Assembly: GCF_001425175.1 (NCBI RefSeq)
Contig: NZ_LMDV01000015.1
Location: forward strand, 76,939 to 140,938
Source of the DNA: Nocardioides sp. Root1257
GTDB lineage: Bacteria; Actinomycetota; Actinomycetes; Propionibacteriales; Nocardioidaceae
Length of the DNA: 64,000 bases
Reading direction: 5' to 3'
The position numbers were made by a program, and so were the translations under genes. The notes below the pieces were generated by a model. It was not told the DNA's origin. It ran no database searches and worked only from the letters and a program-made list of their open reading frames with translations. Below, in pieces: positions 1 through 8,043 of the stretch (the stretch's first letter is position 1; the number at the start of each line of letters is the position of its first letter).

Positions 1-2
1 TG

Positions 3-75
3 TGCCCCAGGTAGGAGTCGAACCTACGACCTTTCGCTTAGGAGGCGGCTGCTCTATCCACTGAGCTACTGGGGC
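3..75 (-). tRNA. tRNA-Arg (anticodon CCT)
   Basis: Read on the minus strand this folds as a 73-nt tRNA: a 7-bp acceptor stem (GCCCCAG with CTGGGGC), a D arm closed by GCTC/GAGC, the anticodon loop CTCCTAA (anticodon CCT, reading the Arg codon AGG) and a T arm GTAGG-TTCGACT-CCTAC. Discriminator base is A, and CCA is not encoded. The anticodon stem, GCCGC against GCGAA, forms only three of five standard pairs. Confidence 0.93.
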
Positions 76-243
76 ATCGTGGTCGAGCGGAGGCCGCCGA
101 CCGGGCGCCAAGGATAGCCGCAGCGGATCGGGTGCTCGCCGCCGGTTTGGCCGAAGCGGCAGGTCACAGGGACAATTCAGGTTCGCCCCGTACCCTCGGC
201 GAGGCCGCCGAGCGGCCCCCGAGTCTCCGATCCCGAGGTTTCT

Positions 244-1491
244 ATGTCCGACGCTGAACTCGACGGTACCCCGTCCGAGCCCAGCGCAGCGACCCCGAAG
301 GTGGATGTGGCGAGCGGCCCCAAGCGCCGCGGCAAGGTGCGCAAGCGGCACACGGTCGGCAAGGTCATGCTGGCGACGGTGCTCGTCCTCGGGCTCACCA
401 CCGGGCTCGGGGTGGTCTTCCTGTACCGCCACCTCAACGGCAACCTCAACGTCGTCGACGTCACCGACCAGCTCACCGACCGGCCGACCAAGGTCGCCGT
501 GGCCGGACCGCAGGAGCCGCTCAACGTCCTGGTCATGGGCTCCGACACCCGCGACGGCGCGGGCAACAACATCGACGGCCTGACCGGCGGCGGTGAGCGC
601 TCGGACACCACGATCCTGCTGCACCTCTCGGCCGACCGGAAGCGCGCCTACGGCATCAGCATCCCGCGCGACCTGCTCGTCGACCGCCCGGACTGCACGT
701 CCAAGAACGGCGACACCATCCCGGGTGCCACCCAGGTGATGTGGAACGAGGCCTTCGCGGTCGGCGGTCCCGCCTGCACGATCCAGCAGTTCGAGCACGT
801 GACTGGCGTCCGCGTCGACCACTACGTGAAGGTCGACTTCGAGGGCTTCCGCGGCATGGTCGACGCCATCGGCGGTGTCACGACCTGCATCCCCGAGAAC
901 ATCGAGGACCCGGCGCACCACATCAACATCGAGGCCGGCACCCGCAAGCTGAAGGGCTACGAGGCGCTCAACTACGTGCGGGAGCGGTACGTCGTCGGCA
1001 ACGGCTCGGACGTCGGCCGGATGAAGCGCCAGCAGGCGTTCATCGCGTCGATGGCCCACCAGGTCGTCACCGCCGGCACCCTGGCCCGTCCCGACCGGTT
1101 GGTGCGCTTCCTCGACTCCGCGACCAAGTCGCTGACGGTGGACCCGGGCCTGAAGAGCGTGGTCAAGCTGGCGGAGCTCGGCAACGAGTTCAAGGGCATC
1201 GGCCTGGACAACATCCAGTTCCTGACCGTCCCGATCATCACCGCGCCGTCCGACCCCAACCGGCTGGCGTTCCAGCAGCCGCAGGCCGACCAGGTCTGGG
1301 CCAAGGTCCGCAAGGACCAGCCGCTGACCAAGCGCCTGAGCTCCGACGTCATCAGCGCCGGCAACGTGCCCGGCAACCCGTCGAGCAGCCCGTCCGGCAG
1401 CCCGTCGGGCAGTCCGTCCTCGTCCGCGTCGAGCAAGCCCGAGGACGAGGCCAGCCGTCAGGCGCTCGCCGACGCGGGTCTGTGCACGTGA
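244..1491 (+). CDS. LytR-CpsA-Psr (LCP) family cell-wall glycopolymer ligase
   Basis: A 415-aa membrane-anchored protein of the LCP family, whose members move glycopolymers from lipid carriers onto peptidoglycan at the outer membrane face. A basic N-terminus (KRRGKVRKR) is followed by one membrane segment at about residues 40-60. The LCP domain runs from about 95 to 250 and shows the typical GSDTR, SDTTIL and SIPRDL segments, which carry the family's conserved Asp and Arg residues. The C-terminus (about 375-400) is a Ser/Pro/Gly-rich linker. The start is the first ATG of the frame. The stop overlaps the next small gene by four bases (GTGA), so the two are probably co-translated. The exact polymer substrate cannot be told from sequence. 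Confidence 0.9.
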   Translation: MSDAELDGTPSEPSAATPKVDVASGPKRRGKVRKRHTVGKVMLATVLVLGLTTGLGVVFLYRHLNGNLNVVDVTDQLTDRPTKVAVAGPQEPLNVLVMGSDTRDGAGNNIDGLTGGGERSDTTILLHLSADRKRAYGISIPRDLLVDRPDCTSKNGDTIPGATQVMWNEAFAVGGPACTIQQFEHVTGVRVDHYVKVDFEGFRGMVDAIGGVTTCIPENIEDPAHHINIEAGTRKLKGYEALNYVRERYVVGNGSDVGRMKRQQAFIASMAHQVVTAGTLARPDRLVRFLDSATKSLTVDPGLKSVVKLAELGNEFKGIGLDNIQFLTVPIITAPSDPNRLAFQQPQADQVWAKVRKDQPLTKRLSSDVISAGNVPGNPSSSPSGSPSGSPSSSASSKPEDEASRQALADAGLCT

Positions 1492-1652
1492 GCGAGTCGG
1501 ACTGGGAGCGGCGCAAGCGGCTCGCGGAGGTCTTCGGTGACGCGATGCCGGAGACGACCAGTGACGAGCGCGAGCCGGAGTCCCCGGAGACCCGGGAGAG
1601 CGGCACCGACGCCTGGTTGCGTGCGCAGGTGCCGCCCCACCACGGTTCCTGA
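1488..1652 (+). CDS. Small hypothetical protein coupled to the LCP gene
   Basis: A 54-aa acidic protein beginning SESDWERRKRLAEVFGD. Its GTG start overlaps the TGA stop of the LCP gene in a GTGA junction, which is the main support for it being translated. It has no signal peptide or membrane segment and is rich in Glu, Ser and Arg. Function is unknown; the position suggests a small partner of the LCP protein. Confidence 0.65.
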   Translation: MSESDWERRKRLAEVFGDAMPETTSDEREPESPETRESGTDAWLRAQVPPHHGS

Positions 1653-1655
1653 GGA

Positions 1656-1671
1656 GGTTGCGCCAGCAACC
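1656..1671. terminator. Short hairpin between convergent genes
   Basis: GGTTGC-GCCA-GCAACC forms a perfect 6-bp stem with a 4-nt loop in the 36-bp gap between the convergent small CDS (ending 1652) and mscL (ending 1689). There is no T-run. A bidirectional terminator is a reasonable but unproven reading. Confidence 0.4.
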
Positions 1672-1688
1672 GTCTCGAAGGGCGGGGA

Positions 1689-2060
1689 CTAGAGCGTAGG
1701 ACGGCCCTGCTGGGCGGCGAGCAGGTCGCGGATCTCCTCGAGGAGCGCGACGTCCGCCGGCACGCCCTTCTCCTCGGCGGGGAAGAACTTCTCCTTGGCC
1801 TTGGTGTAGGGCAGCACGATCAGGTAGTAGACGACGGCGGCGATGATCAGGAAGCTCACGACGGCCGTCACCCAGGCGCCGAACGGCAGCCCGCCCGGGT
1901 GCCAGGCATTGAAGTCCGGCTGACCGCCGATCTTGCCGATGAGACCCATGATCAGGTCGACGGTTGCCGTGACGACCGCGGCGAACGCGAGCGCCATGAT
2001 GAACGCGACCGCGAGCTCGACGAGGTTGCCGCGAAGGATGAAGTTCTTGAATCCGGTCAT
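1689..2060 (-). CDS. mscL: Large-conductance mechanosensitive channel MscL
   Basis: A 123-aa inner-membrane channel that opens under membrane tension to release solutes during osmotic downshock. The N-terminal amphipathic segment FKNFILRGNLVELAVAF is diagnostic. It leads into TM1 (about residues 14-36), a periplasmic loop and TM2 (about 63-85). The charged tail KAKEKFFPAEE is followed by the short C-terminal helix LLEEIRDLL. Length is slightly below the usual 130-150 aa, as in many actinobacteria. It is transcribed convergently to the LCP unit and lies eight bases downstream of the SAF-domain gene, so the two may share a transcript. Confidence 0.95.
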   Translation of the reverse strand: MTGFKNFILRGNLVELAVAFIMALAFAAVVTATVDLIMGLIGKIGGQPDFNAWHPGGLPFGAWVTAVVSFLIIAAVVYYLIVLPYTKAKEKFFPAEEKGVPADVALLEEIRDLLAAQQGRPTL

Positions 2061-2068
2061 GCCTGACG

Positions 2069-2689
2069 CTATCCCGAGAACGCGAGGGTGACGAAGGTCC
2101 GCACCGAGGCATCGGCGATCCGCGCGACGTCGGCGGGCTCGGCCCCCACGACGACCAGGCGCCCGCTCAGCCCCGCCGCGCCGACCTCGGTGGGGGTGTC
2201 GGGCAGGGCGAGGACGGGCACGTCGGCGGCGACGACCTCCGCGGACCGGCCCTGGGGGTCGGCCGAGACCAGGTCGATCCGGTCACCCACGCGCAGCAGC
2301 CCGGCCATGCCGGCGTCGGGCAGCCGGACCGGTACGGCAACCAGCCCCGGGTAGCCGTCGGTGAGCGCCGGGCCGACGAGACGTACGTCGGTCAGCGGCT
2401 CGCCGGCCCGCATCGGTGCGGCGAGGGTGCGACCGGCCGGGTCGCGCGCCAGCCCGGCGGGCACCGAGCCCGGGGCGAACCCGACCCGGCGTACGTCGTG
2501 CGCCCCGACCACCGTCCCGGCGGGCAGGTCGCGGGCCGCCACCAGGACGGCGACGTCCGGGGGCGGTTCGGCGCTGGCCGCGTGGAGGCCGGCCGCGACC
2601 GCGACCGCGGTCAGGAGAGCGGCGAGCAACCGACGCCGCGCCAGCACGGCGCGACGGACCGGACGGAGGAGCGAGGCGAGGCGGCGCAT
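2069..2689 (-). CDS. SAF-domain (CpaB/RcpC-like) membrane-anchored protein
   Basis: A 206-aa protein starting at MRRLASLLRPVRR. The frame stays open further upstream but codes only Pro/Arg-rich shadow sequence that overlaps the FmdB gene, so the internal ATG was chosen. A membrane segment at about residues 20-38 is followed by a SAF domain beginning VAVLVAARDLPAGTVVGAHD. SAF domains occur in the pilus assembly factor CpaB/RcpC and in flagellar FlgA. This gene is not next to other pilus genes and is distinct from the CpaB-like protein in the Tad cluster at 48.5-49.2 kb. Its role is uncertain. Confidence 0.8.
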   Translation of the reverse strand: MRRLASLLRPVRRAVLARRRLLAALLTAVAVAAGLHAASAEPPPDVAVLVAARDLPAGTVVGAHDVRRVGFAPGSVPAGLARDPAGRTLAAPMRAGEPLTDVRLVGPALTDGYPGLVAVPVRLPDAGMAGLLRVGDRIDLVSADPQGRSAEVVAADVPVLALPDTPTEVGAAGLSGRLVVVGAEPADVARIADASVRTFVTLAFSG

Positions 2690-2741
2690 GCCCGCGACGC
2701 TAGGAGAAGTGGAGCGACCGTGCCCGGCCTCTCCACAGGGG

Positions 2742-3041
2742 TCAGTCGGAGGAGGTGCTCGAGGCGGCGGCCGGGGCCGGCTTCGACTCGGTCTTGGTCT
2801 CCGACTTGGTCTCGGTCTTCGTCTCGGTGGACGACGTCGCAGCGCCGTCGGTCGCCGACGAGCCCGAGCGGGAGTCGGTGCGGTAGAACCCGGAGCCCTT
2901 GAAGACGACACCCACGGCGTTGAACACCTTGCGCAGGCGGCCCTGGCACTCCGGGCACACCGTCAGGGCGTCGTCGGAGAAGCTCTGGACCTGCTCGAAG
3001 GCGTGGCCGCACTCGGTGCAGGCGTACTGGTAGGTGGGCAC
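2742..3041 (-). CDS. FmdB family zinc-ribbon protein
   Basis: A 99-aa protein beginning MPTYQYACTECGHAFEQVQ, the hallmark start of the FmdB/CxxC family. Four zinc ligands are visible: C8 and C11, then C29 and C32. The C-terminal third is a low-complexity Ser/Thr/Glu/Lys-rich tail with TKTETKS-type repeats. FmdB proteins are often annotated as regulators of formamide or methanol metabolism, but that role is not established for this conserved actinobacterial form. Confidence 0.88.
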   Translation of the reverse strand: MPTYQYACTECGHAFEQVQSFSDDALTVCPECQGRLRKVFNAVGVVFKGSGFYRTDSRSGSSATDGAATSSTETKTETKSETKTESKPAPAAASSTSSD

Positions 3042-3132
3042 GGTTCTCCTTCGATGACTCGGTCGGGCGCTGGCACTCGGCTCCGACGAGTGCCAAGGAT
3101 ACCCGAGACGTCCCAGAGATCGGGCACCGCGA

Positions 3133-3720
3133 TCAGGAGCCGAGCCGGACCATCCCGCCGGGGGTGGCCGCCCAGCCCACCGGCCGGTCGTGCGGCTCGA
3201 CCGGGACCGGTACCCGCACCTCGGTGTCGTAGAGCAGCACGCAGGTGAAGGTGCCGACCGGGACCCGGCCGAGCACCCGGTCGTAGGAGCCGCCGCCGCG
3301 TCCCAGGCGGACCCCCGCGGCGTCGACAGCGAGCCCCGGCACCAGCACGGCGTCCGCGGTCGCGACCGCCTCGGGTCCGAGGCGGTCGCCGGCGGGCTCG
3401 AGCAGCCCGAGGCTCGCGGGCAGCAGTCCGTCGGGGCCGAGGTACGTCGCCCAGTCGAGGTCGCCGTCGGGCATCAGGACCGGCAGGATGACGCGCTTCC
3501 CGAGCGCCGCCAGTGCCTCCAGCAGCGGGCCGGTGCCCGGCTCGCCGCTCATGGAGACGTACGCCGCGACGGTCGCCGCCCGGCGTACCTCCTGCATCTC
3601 GAGCAGGTGTGCGGCGATCGCGCCCGCCGCCGTCACGACGTCGGTCAGCGGGCGACCCCGGCGCTCCGCGAGGAGCTGGTCCCGGAGCGCCAGTTTCGCG
3701 GGTGATTGCGTGCGCGCCAC
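3133..3720 (-). CDS. 5-formyltetrahydrofolate cyclo-ligase
   Basis: A 195-aa cytoplasmic enzyme converting 5-formyl-THF to 5,10-methenyl-THF with ATP, returning a folate storage form to one-carbon metabolism. The N-terminal helical part (KLALRDQLLAERR) and the C-terminal motif GVRLGRGGGSYDR, which binds the nucleotide phosphates, are both present. The spacing to the divergent uridylyltransferase gene is only about 20 bases, so the two promoters must overlap each other's coding ends. The orientation matches the FmdB gene downstream. Confidence 0.92.
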   Translation of the reverse strand: MARTQSPAKLALRDQLLAERRGRPLTDVVTAAGAIAAHLLEMQEVRRAATVAAYVSMSGEPGTGPLLEALAALGKRVILPVLMPDGDLDWATYLGPDGLLPASLGLLEPAGDRLGPEAVATADAVLVPGLAVDAAGVRLGRGGGSYDRVLGRVPVGTFTCVLLYDTEVRVPVPVEPHDRPVGWAATPGGMVRLGS

Positions 3721-3743
3721 GGGGGAAGCCTACGATCGTGAAC

Positions 3744-5132
3744 ATGGGTAGTGCTGGCCTTCAGAAGGCACGCGACAAGATGGCTGCCGCCGGAGTGGAC
3801 GGGGTCGCTGTCGACACCTTCGCCCACTACTACCGGCTGCTGGAGCACGGCGAGACCGGGATGATCCCCGAGGCGTCGATCGACCCGGTCGACATGGAGT
3901 CGCTCTCCGACGTCGTGGTCCCGGACGCCGACGGCGCCGCCGCGGTCCGGGCGACCGCGGTCATCAAGCTCAACGGCGGCCTCGGCACCTCGATGGGCAT
4001 GGACCGCGCCAAGTCGCTGCTGTGCGTGCGCCGCGGGCTGTCCTTCCTCGACATCATCGCCCGCCAGGTCCTGCACCTGCGCAGCGAGTACGACGCGCCC
4101 CTGCCGCTGATCTTCATGAACAGCTTCCGCACCTCGGCCGACACGATGGCCGCGCTGGCGCGCTATGAGGACCTGCCGGTCGAGGGGCTGCCGCTGGAGT
4201 TCCTGCAGAACAAGGAGCCCAAGCTGCTGGCGAAGGACCTCAGTCCGGCCACCTACCCCAAGGACCCCGACCTCGAGTGGTGTCCGCCCGGCCACGGCGA
4301 CCTCTACACCGCGCTGCGCGGCACCGGGCTGCTCGACCAGCTGATCGAGGCCGGCTTCCGCTACGCGTTCGTCTCCAACTCCGACAACCTCGGGGCGGTT
4401 CCGGACGCCCGCGTCGCCGGCTGGTTCGCCCGGTCCGGTGCGCCGTTCGCGATCGAGGCGGTCCGCCGTACGCCGTCCGACCGCAAGGGCGGCCACTTCG
4501 CGCGCCGCAAGTCCGACGGCCGGATCGTGCTGCGCGAGACCGCGCAGACGCTGCCCCAGGACCAGGAGGCGCTCGCCGACCTCGACCGGCACCGGTTCTG
4601 CTCGACCAACAACCTCTGGTTCGACCTGGTCGCGATGCAGAACGAGCTGGACCGCCGCGACGGCATCCTCGGCCTCCCGCTGATCCGCAACGTCAAGAAC
4701 CTCGACCCGAGCGACAAGTCCACCCCCGAGGTGGTCCAGATCGAGACCGCGATGGGTGCGGCCGTCGAGGTGTTCGAGGGCTCGCAGCTGATCGAGGTCG
4801 GTCGCGACCGCTTCGTGCCGGTGAAGACCACCAACGACCTGCTGGTGCTGCGCTCCGACGTCTACGACATCGGCAAGGACTTCGTGCTCGACCAGGTCGC
4901 CGTGGAGATCCCGTACGTCGACCTCGACGCCCACTACTACAAGCTCGTCGGCGACTTCGACAAGCGCTTCCCCGAGGGGGCGCCGTCCATGCGGAAGGCG
5001 CAGTCGCTCACGGTGGCCGGCGACTGGACGTTCGGTCACGGCGTCCAGGTCGTCGGAGACGTCGAGCTGTCCGCGACCTCGGCCAAGCGGGTGCCCGCCG
5101 ACTCCGTGCTCTCGACGGGCTCGGATGCCTGA
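3744..5132 (+). CDS. UTP--glucose-1-phosphate uridylyltransferase (UDPGP/eukaryotic type)
   Basis: This enzyme makes UDP-glucose from UTP and glucose-1-phosphate for cell-wall and trehalose synthesis. It is 462 aa and carries the motif KLNGGLGTSMGMDRAKSLL at about residues 75-93. That places it in the UDPGP family typical of plants and animals rather than the shorter bacterial GalU family of about 300 aa. Further family features are the FLQNKEPKL segment and SNSDNLGAVPD near the middle. The start is set at the ATG beginning MGSAGLQKARDK; a GTG six bases upstream (3738) has better spacing to GGGGGAAG and is an equal option. The stop overlaps moeA by eight bases. Confidence 0.92.
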   Translation: MGSAGLQKARDKMAAAGVDGVAVDTFAHYYRLLEHGETGMIPEASIDPVDMESLSDVVVPDADGAAAVRATAVIKLNGGLGTSMGMDRAKSLLCVRRGLSFLDIIARQVLHLRSEYDAPLPLIFMNSFRTSADTMAALARYEDLPVEGLPLEFLQNKEPKLLAKDLSPATYPKDPDLEWCPPGHGDLYTALRGTGLLDQLIEAGFRYAFVSNSDNLGAVPDARVAGWFARSGAPFAIEAVRRTPSDRKGGHFARRKSDGRIVLRETAQTLPQDQEALADLDRHRFCSTNNLWFDLVAMQNELDRRDGILGLPLIRNVKNLDPSDKSTPEVVQIETAMGAAVEVFEGSQLIEVGRDRFVPVKTTNDLLVLRSDVYDIGKDFVLDQVAVEIPYVDLDAHYYKLVGDFDKRFPEGAPSMRKAQSLTVAGDWTFGHGVQVVGDVELSATSAKRVPADSVLSTGSDA

Positions 5133-6354
5133 GCCACGATCCGTCGCCGAGCACCGTGCCCGCATCCTCGAGGCGATCGAGCCGCTGACCGACTTCCCGC
5201 AGCCGCTGATGGATGCCCTCGGGCTCGCGGCCGCGGAGGACGTGGTCGCCGAGGTGGACCTGCCGTCGTTCGACAACTCGGGGATGGACGGGTACGCCGT
5301 GCGCGCCGAGGACGTCGCGACCGCGAGCGGCGAGTCCCCGGTGCACCTGCCGGTGGTGGGGGAGATCGGTGCCGGCCAGGGTGGCCTGATGGCGCTCGCT
5401 CCCGGCACCGCGGCCAAGATCATGACCGGCGCTCCGGTCCCGGCCGGAGCGGACAGCGTCGTGCCCTACGAGTGGACCGACCGCGGCGTCGCGCAGGTGC
5501 GCATCGACCGCGCGTCCTCGCCGGGCCAGCACGTCCGGCCCGCCGGTCAGGACGTCTCGGTCGGCGACGTGCTGGTCTCCGACGGCACCGTCCTCGGGCC
5601 ACGCCACATCGGGCTGCTCGCGGCCGCCGGCCGGGCCACGGTCCGCTCGCGGCCCCGCCCCCGGGTCGTGGTGATCTCGACCGGCTCGGAGCTCCGTGAC
5701 CCCGGCACGCCGCTCGGCCGGGACTCGATCTACGACGGCAACTCCTTCCTGCTCGCCGCGGCCGCGCGCCGGGCCGGCGCCATCACCTACCGGGTCGGGA
5801 TCGTGCCCGACGAGCCGCGCGCCTTCCTCGACGCGCTGCACGACCAGCTGGTCCGCGCCGACATCGTGGTGACGAGCGGCGGCGTCTCGCAGGGCGACTT
5901 CGACGTCGTCAAGGAGGCGCTGCAGCCGCTCGGGACGGTCTGGTTCGGGCCGGTGGCGATGCAGCCCGGCAAGCCGCAGGGCTTCGGCCACGTCGGCGAT
6001 GACCGGACGCCGATCTTCACGCTGCCGGGCAACCCGGTCTCGTCGTACGTCTCCTTCGAGCAGTTCGTGCTGCCCGCCATCCGCAAGCTGATGGGGCGGA
6101 CGCCGTACGCCCGGCCGACGGCGCCGGCCCGGCTCACCCACGCGGTGTCGTCCCCGGACGGGCGCGAGCAGCTGGTGCGCGCCGAGTACGGCGTGGGCGC
6201 CGGCGGCGCCTACGCGACTCCGGTCGGTGGACACGGTTCCCACCTGATCGGCGATCTGGCATCGTCCAACGCGCTGGTCGTGGTGCCCGCCGACGTCACC
6301 GCCGTCGCGGCCGGCGAGCAGGTGCAGGTGCTGAGGCTCGACGAGGAGTTCTGA
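5125..6354 (+). CDS. moeA: Molybdopterin molybdotransferase MoeA (gephyrin-like; Glp candidate)
   Basis: A 409-aa MoeA/gephyrin-E family protein that inserts molybdate into adenylated molybdopterin. Visible landmarks are DNSGMDGYAV near residue 52, MTGAPVPAGAD near 96, the MPT-binding segment TSGGVSQGDFDVVKEAL near 250 and LPGNPVSSYVSFEQF near 300. It overlaps the upstream gene by eight bases and ends TGATG into moaC, so the three genes are translationally coupled. In Corynebacterium a MoeA paralogue called Glp binds FtsZ and works with the membrane protein GlpR. A GlpR-like gene lies 1.7 kb downstream here, so a division role is possible beside, or instead of, cofactor synthesis. Confidence 0.92.
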   Translation: MPEPRSVAEHRARILEAIEPLTDFPQPLMDALGLAAAEDVVAEVDLPSFDNSGMDGYAVRAEDVATASGESPVHLPVVGEIGAGQGGLMALAPGTAAKIMTGAPVPAGADSVVPYEWTDRGVAQVRIDRASSPGQHVRPAGQDVSVGDVLVSDGTVLGPRHIGLLAAAGRATVRSRPRPRVVVISTGSELRDPGTPLGRDSIYDGNSFLLAAAARRAGAITYRVGIVPDEPRAFLDALHDQLVRADIVVTSGGVSQGDFDVVKEALQPLGTVWFGPVAMQPGKPQGFGHVGDDRTPIFTLPGNPVSSYVSFEQFVLPAIRKLMGRTPYARPTAPARLTHAVSSPDGREQLVRAEYGVGAGGAYATPVGGHGSHLIGDLASSNALVVVPADVTAVAAGEQVQVLRLDEEF

Positions 6355-6824
6355 TGGCCGAGAGGTTGACCCACGTCGACGAGTCGGGCGCCGCGCGCAT
6401 GGTGGACGTCTCGGGCAAGGAGGTCACCGCCCGGACGGCGACGGCGTCGGGCCGGGTGCTGGTGTCGTCGGACGTCGTGGCGCTGCTGCGCGGCGAGGGC
6501 GTGCCGAAGGGCGACGCGCTCGCGGTCGCGCGGATCGCCGGGATCATGGGCGCCAAGCAGACCCCGGCGCTGATCCCGCTGTGCCACCCGCTGGCCATCT
6601 CCGGCGTCACCGTCGACCTCACGGTCGCGGACGACGCGGTGGAGATCAGCGCGACCGTGCGCACCAGCGACCGCACCGGCGTGGAGATGGAGGCGCTGAC
6701 GGCGGTCTCGGTCGCGGCGCTGACGGTCGTCGACATGGTGAAGGCGGTCGACAAGGGTGCCGTGATCAGCGACATCCGGGTCGAGACCAAGACGGGCGGC
6801 AAGTCCGGGGACTGGAGCCGGTGA
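6354..6824 (+). CDS. moaC: Cyclic pyranopterin monophosphate synthase MoaC
   Basis: A 156-aa enzyme acting with MoaA to make cyclic pyranopterin monophosphate, the first committed molybdenum-cofactor intermediate. The family signature GAKQTPALIPLCHPL is near residue 65, and the catalytic segment MVKAVDKGAVI, with its conserved Asp and Lys, is near residue 128. The start overlaps the moeA stop (TGATG). The stop lies inside the palindrome GGTGATGATCACC, just before a repetitive spacer that separates it from the mog gene. Confidence 0.95.
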   Translation: MAERLTHVDESGAARMVDVSGKEVTARTATASGRVLVSSDVVALLRGEGVPKGDALAVARIAGIMGAKQTPALIPLCHPLAISGVTVDLTVADDAVEISATVRTSDRTGVEMEALTAVSVAALTVVDMVKAVDKGAVISDIRVETKTGGKSGDWSR

Positions 6825-6864
6825 TGATCACCCCATTCGAATGCTCGCTTCGCTCCGCTTCGAA
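6820..6864. repeat. Palindrome plus TTCGAA-bounded repeat between moaC and mog
   Basis: GGTGATGATCACC (6820-6832) is a perfect odd palindrome containing the moaC stop. It is followed by a unit bounded by TTCGAA at 6836-6841 and 6859-6864, with GCTTCG/GCTCCG motifs between. The pattern looks like an intergenic repetitive element that separates the moaC and mog reading frames. Whether it is repeated elsewhere in the genome cannot be seen here. Confidence 0.45.
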
Positions 6865-6879
6865 CAGGGACCCCGAAAA

Positions 6880-7383
6880 GTGAGCTCCCTGCGGGGCGAG
6901 GTCGTCGTCGCCTCCAACCGCGCAGCGGCCGGGATCTACGAGGACGAGACCGGTCCGGTGATCGTCGAGTTCCTGACCGAGCTGGGCTTCGTCGTCGACG
7001 CCCCTCTCGTCGTCCCGGACGGCGAGCCCGTCGGCGAGGCGATCGCCGCCGCGATCACCGGCGGGGCCCGCGTCGTGCTCACCACCGGCGGCACCGGCCT
7101 GACGCCGACGGATCGCACGCCGGAGATGACGCGACCGCTGCTCGACTTCGAGGTGCCCGGCATCGCCGACGCGATCCGCACGTACGGCGTCACCCACGGC
7201 ATCCCCACCGCGGTCCTCTCGCGGGGCCTCGCCGGGGTCGCGGGCAGCTGCCTCGTGGTCAACCTGCCCGGCTCGAAGGGCGGCGTGAAGGACGGTCTCG
7301 CGGTGCTGAGGCCGATCCTGGTGCACGCCGTGGAACAGATCGCCGGAGGCGACCACAGGCGGAGCGTGGGGAGCGATCATTGA
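6880..7383 (+). CDS. MogA/MoaB family molybdenum cofactor biosynthesis protein
   Basis: A 167-aa protein of the MoCF_biosynth family that adenylates molybdopterin before metal insertion by MoeA. The motif TTGGTGLTPTDRTPEMT at about residues 68-84 is characteristic, and NLPGSKGG near residue 130 is the second conserved loop. I chose the GTG at 6880 (VSSLRGEVVVASN) because the frame upstream of it is the repetitive spacer, not conserved protein. The stop overlaps the TTG start of the next gene by four bases. MogA and MoaB cannot be told apart with certainty by eye. Confidence 0.88.
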   Translation: MSSLRGEVVVASNRAAAGIYEDETGPVIVEFLTELGFVVDAPLVVPDGEPVGEAIAAAITGGARVVLTTGGTGLTPTDRTPEMTRPLLDFEVPGIADAIRTYGVTHGIPTAVLSRGLAGVAGSCLVVNLPGSKGGVKDGLAVLRPILVHAVEQIAGGDHRRSVGSDH

Positions 7384-7982
7384 GTCGCGGCTGGCCGGCC
7401 CGGCTCCAGTCGGGTGACGTGACGGTCCGGCCCCTGGCCGCGTCCGACGCGCGGGCCTGGCGCGATGCTCGCCGGCGCAACGGTGCCTGGCTGACCCCGT
7501 GGGACGCGACGGTGCCACCCGGCGCGGACGGCCGGCCGTCGACGTTCGGCAGCCTGGTCCGCCGGCTGCACCGCCAGGCGCGCGCGGGCACGACGTACCC
7601 CTTCGCGATCGAGGTCGACGGGCGCTTCGCCGGTCAGGTGACGGTCAACAACATCGTGCGCGGCTCGGCGCAGTTCGCGTCGGTGGGCTACTGGATCGAC
7701 CAGCAGTTCGCCGGGCGCGGGGTGATGCCGCGCGCGGTCGCCCTGGTGATCGACCACTGCTTCACGACCGCCCGGCTGCACCGGATCGAGATCGCGATCC
7801 GTCCCGAGAACTCCAACTCCCTGCGGGTGGTGGAGAAGCTCGGACTGCGGGAGGTCGGATACGCGCCGAGGTTCCTGCACATCGACGGCGCGTGGCGAGA
7901 CCACCGGCTCTACGCCGTCACCGTCGAGGAGTGCCCGGAGGGCATGCTCGCCCGGTTGGAGTCCCAGCAGTCACACGAGTGA
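7380..7982 (+). CDS. GNAT family N-acetyltransferase (RimJ/RimL type)
   Basis: A 200-aa acetyl-CoA-dependent acetyltransferase. It resembles the ribosomal-protein Ser/Ala acetyltransferases in having VRPLAASDARAWRDAR at the start, VGYWIDQQFAGRGVM at the acetyl-CoA loop (about residues 102-116) and NSNSLRVVEKLGLREVG near 142. The TTG start overlaps the mog stop (TTGA). The order moeA, GNAT, then a membrane protein is the same as in mycobacteria, where the gene is called rimJ. The substrate is not known. Confidence 0.88.
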   Translation: MSRGWPARLQSGDVTVRPLAASDARAWRDARRRNGAWLTPWDATVPPGADGRPSTFGSLVRRLHRQARAGTTYPFAIEVDGRFAGQVTVNNIVRGSAQFASVGYWIDQQFAGRGVMPRAVALVIDHCFTTARLHRIEIAIRPENSNSLRVVEKLGLREVGYAPRFLHIDGAWRDHRLYAVTVEECPEGMLARLESQQSHE

Positions 7983-8043
7983 ATTTGCGACACACCTGTG
8001 GACATCCGAAGGTCCATGAGGTAGCGCCCATAGCCTCGTCCTC

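Noticed and set aside
860..1010. Calling the middle of the large fusion protein a true class III nucleotide cyclase (protein residues 860-1010 of the 17139 gene)
   Set aside because: The similarity is faint and the first metal-binding Asp is not at its place, so it is mentioned only as a possible degenerate fold.
3645..5423. 592-aa minus-strand open frame opposite the uridylyltransferase
   Set aside because: Low-complexity His/Arg/Val-rich shadow; the plus-strand product has clear UDPGP motifs.
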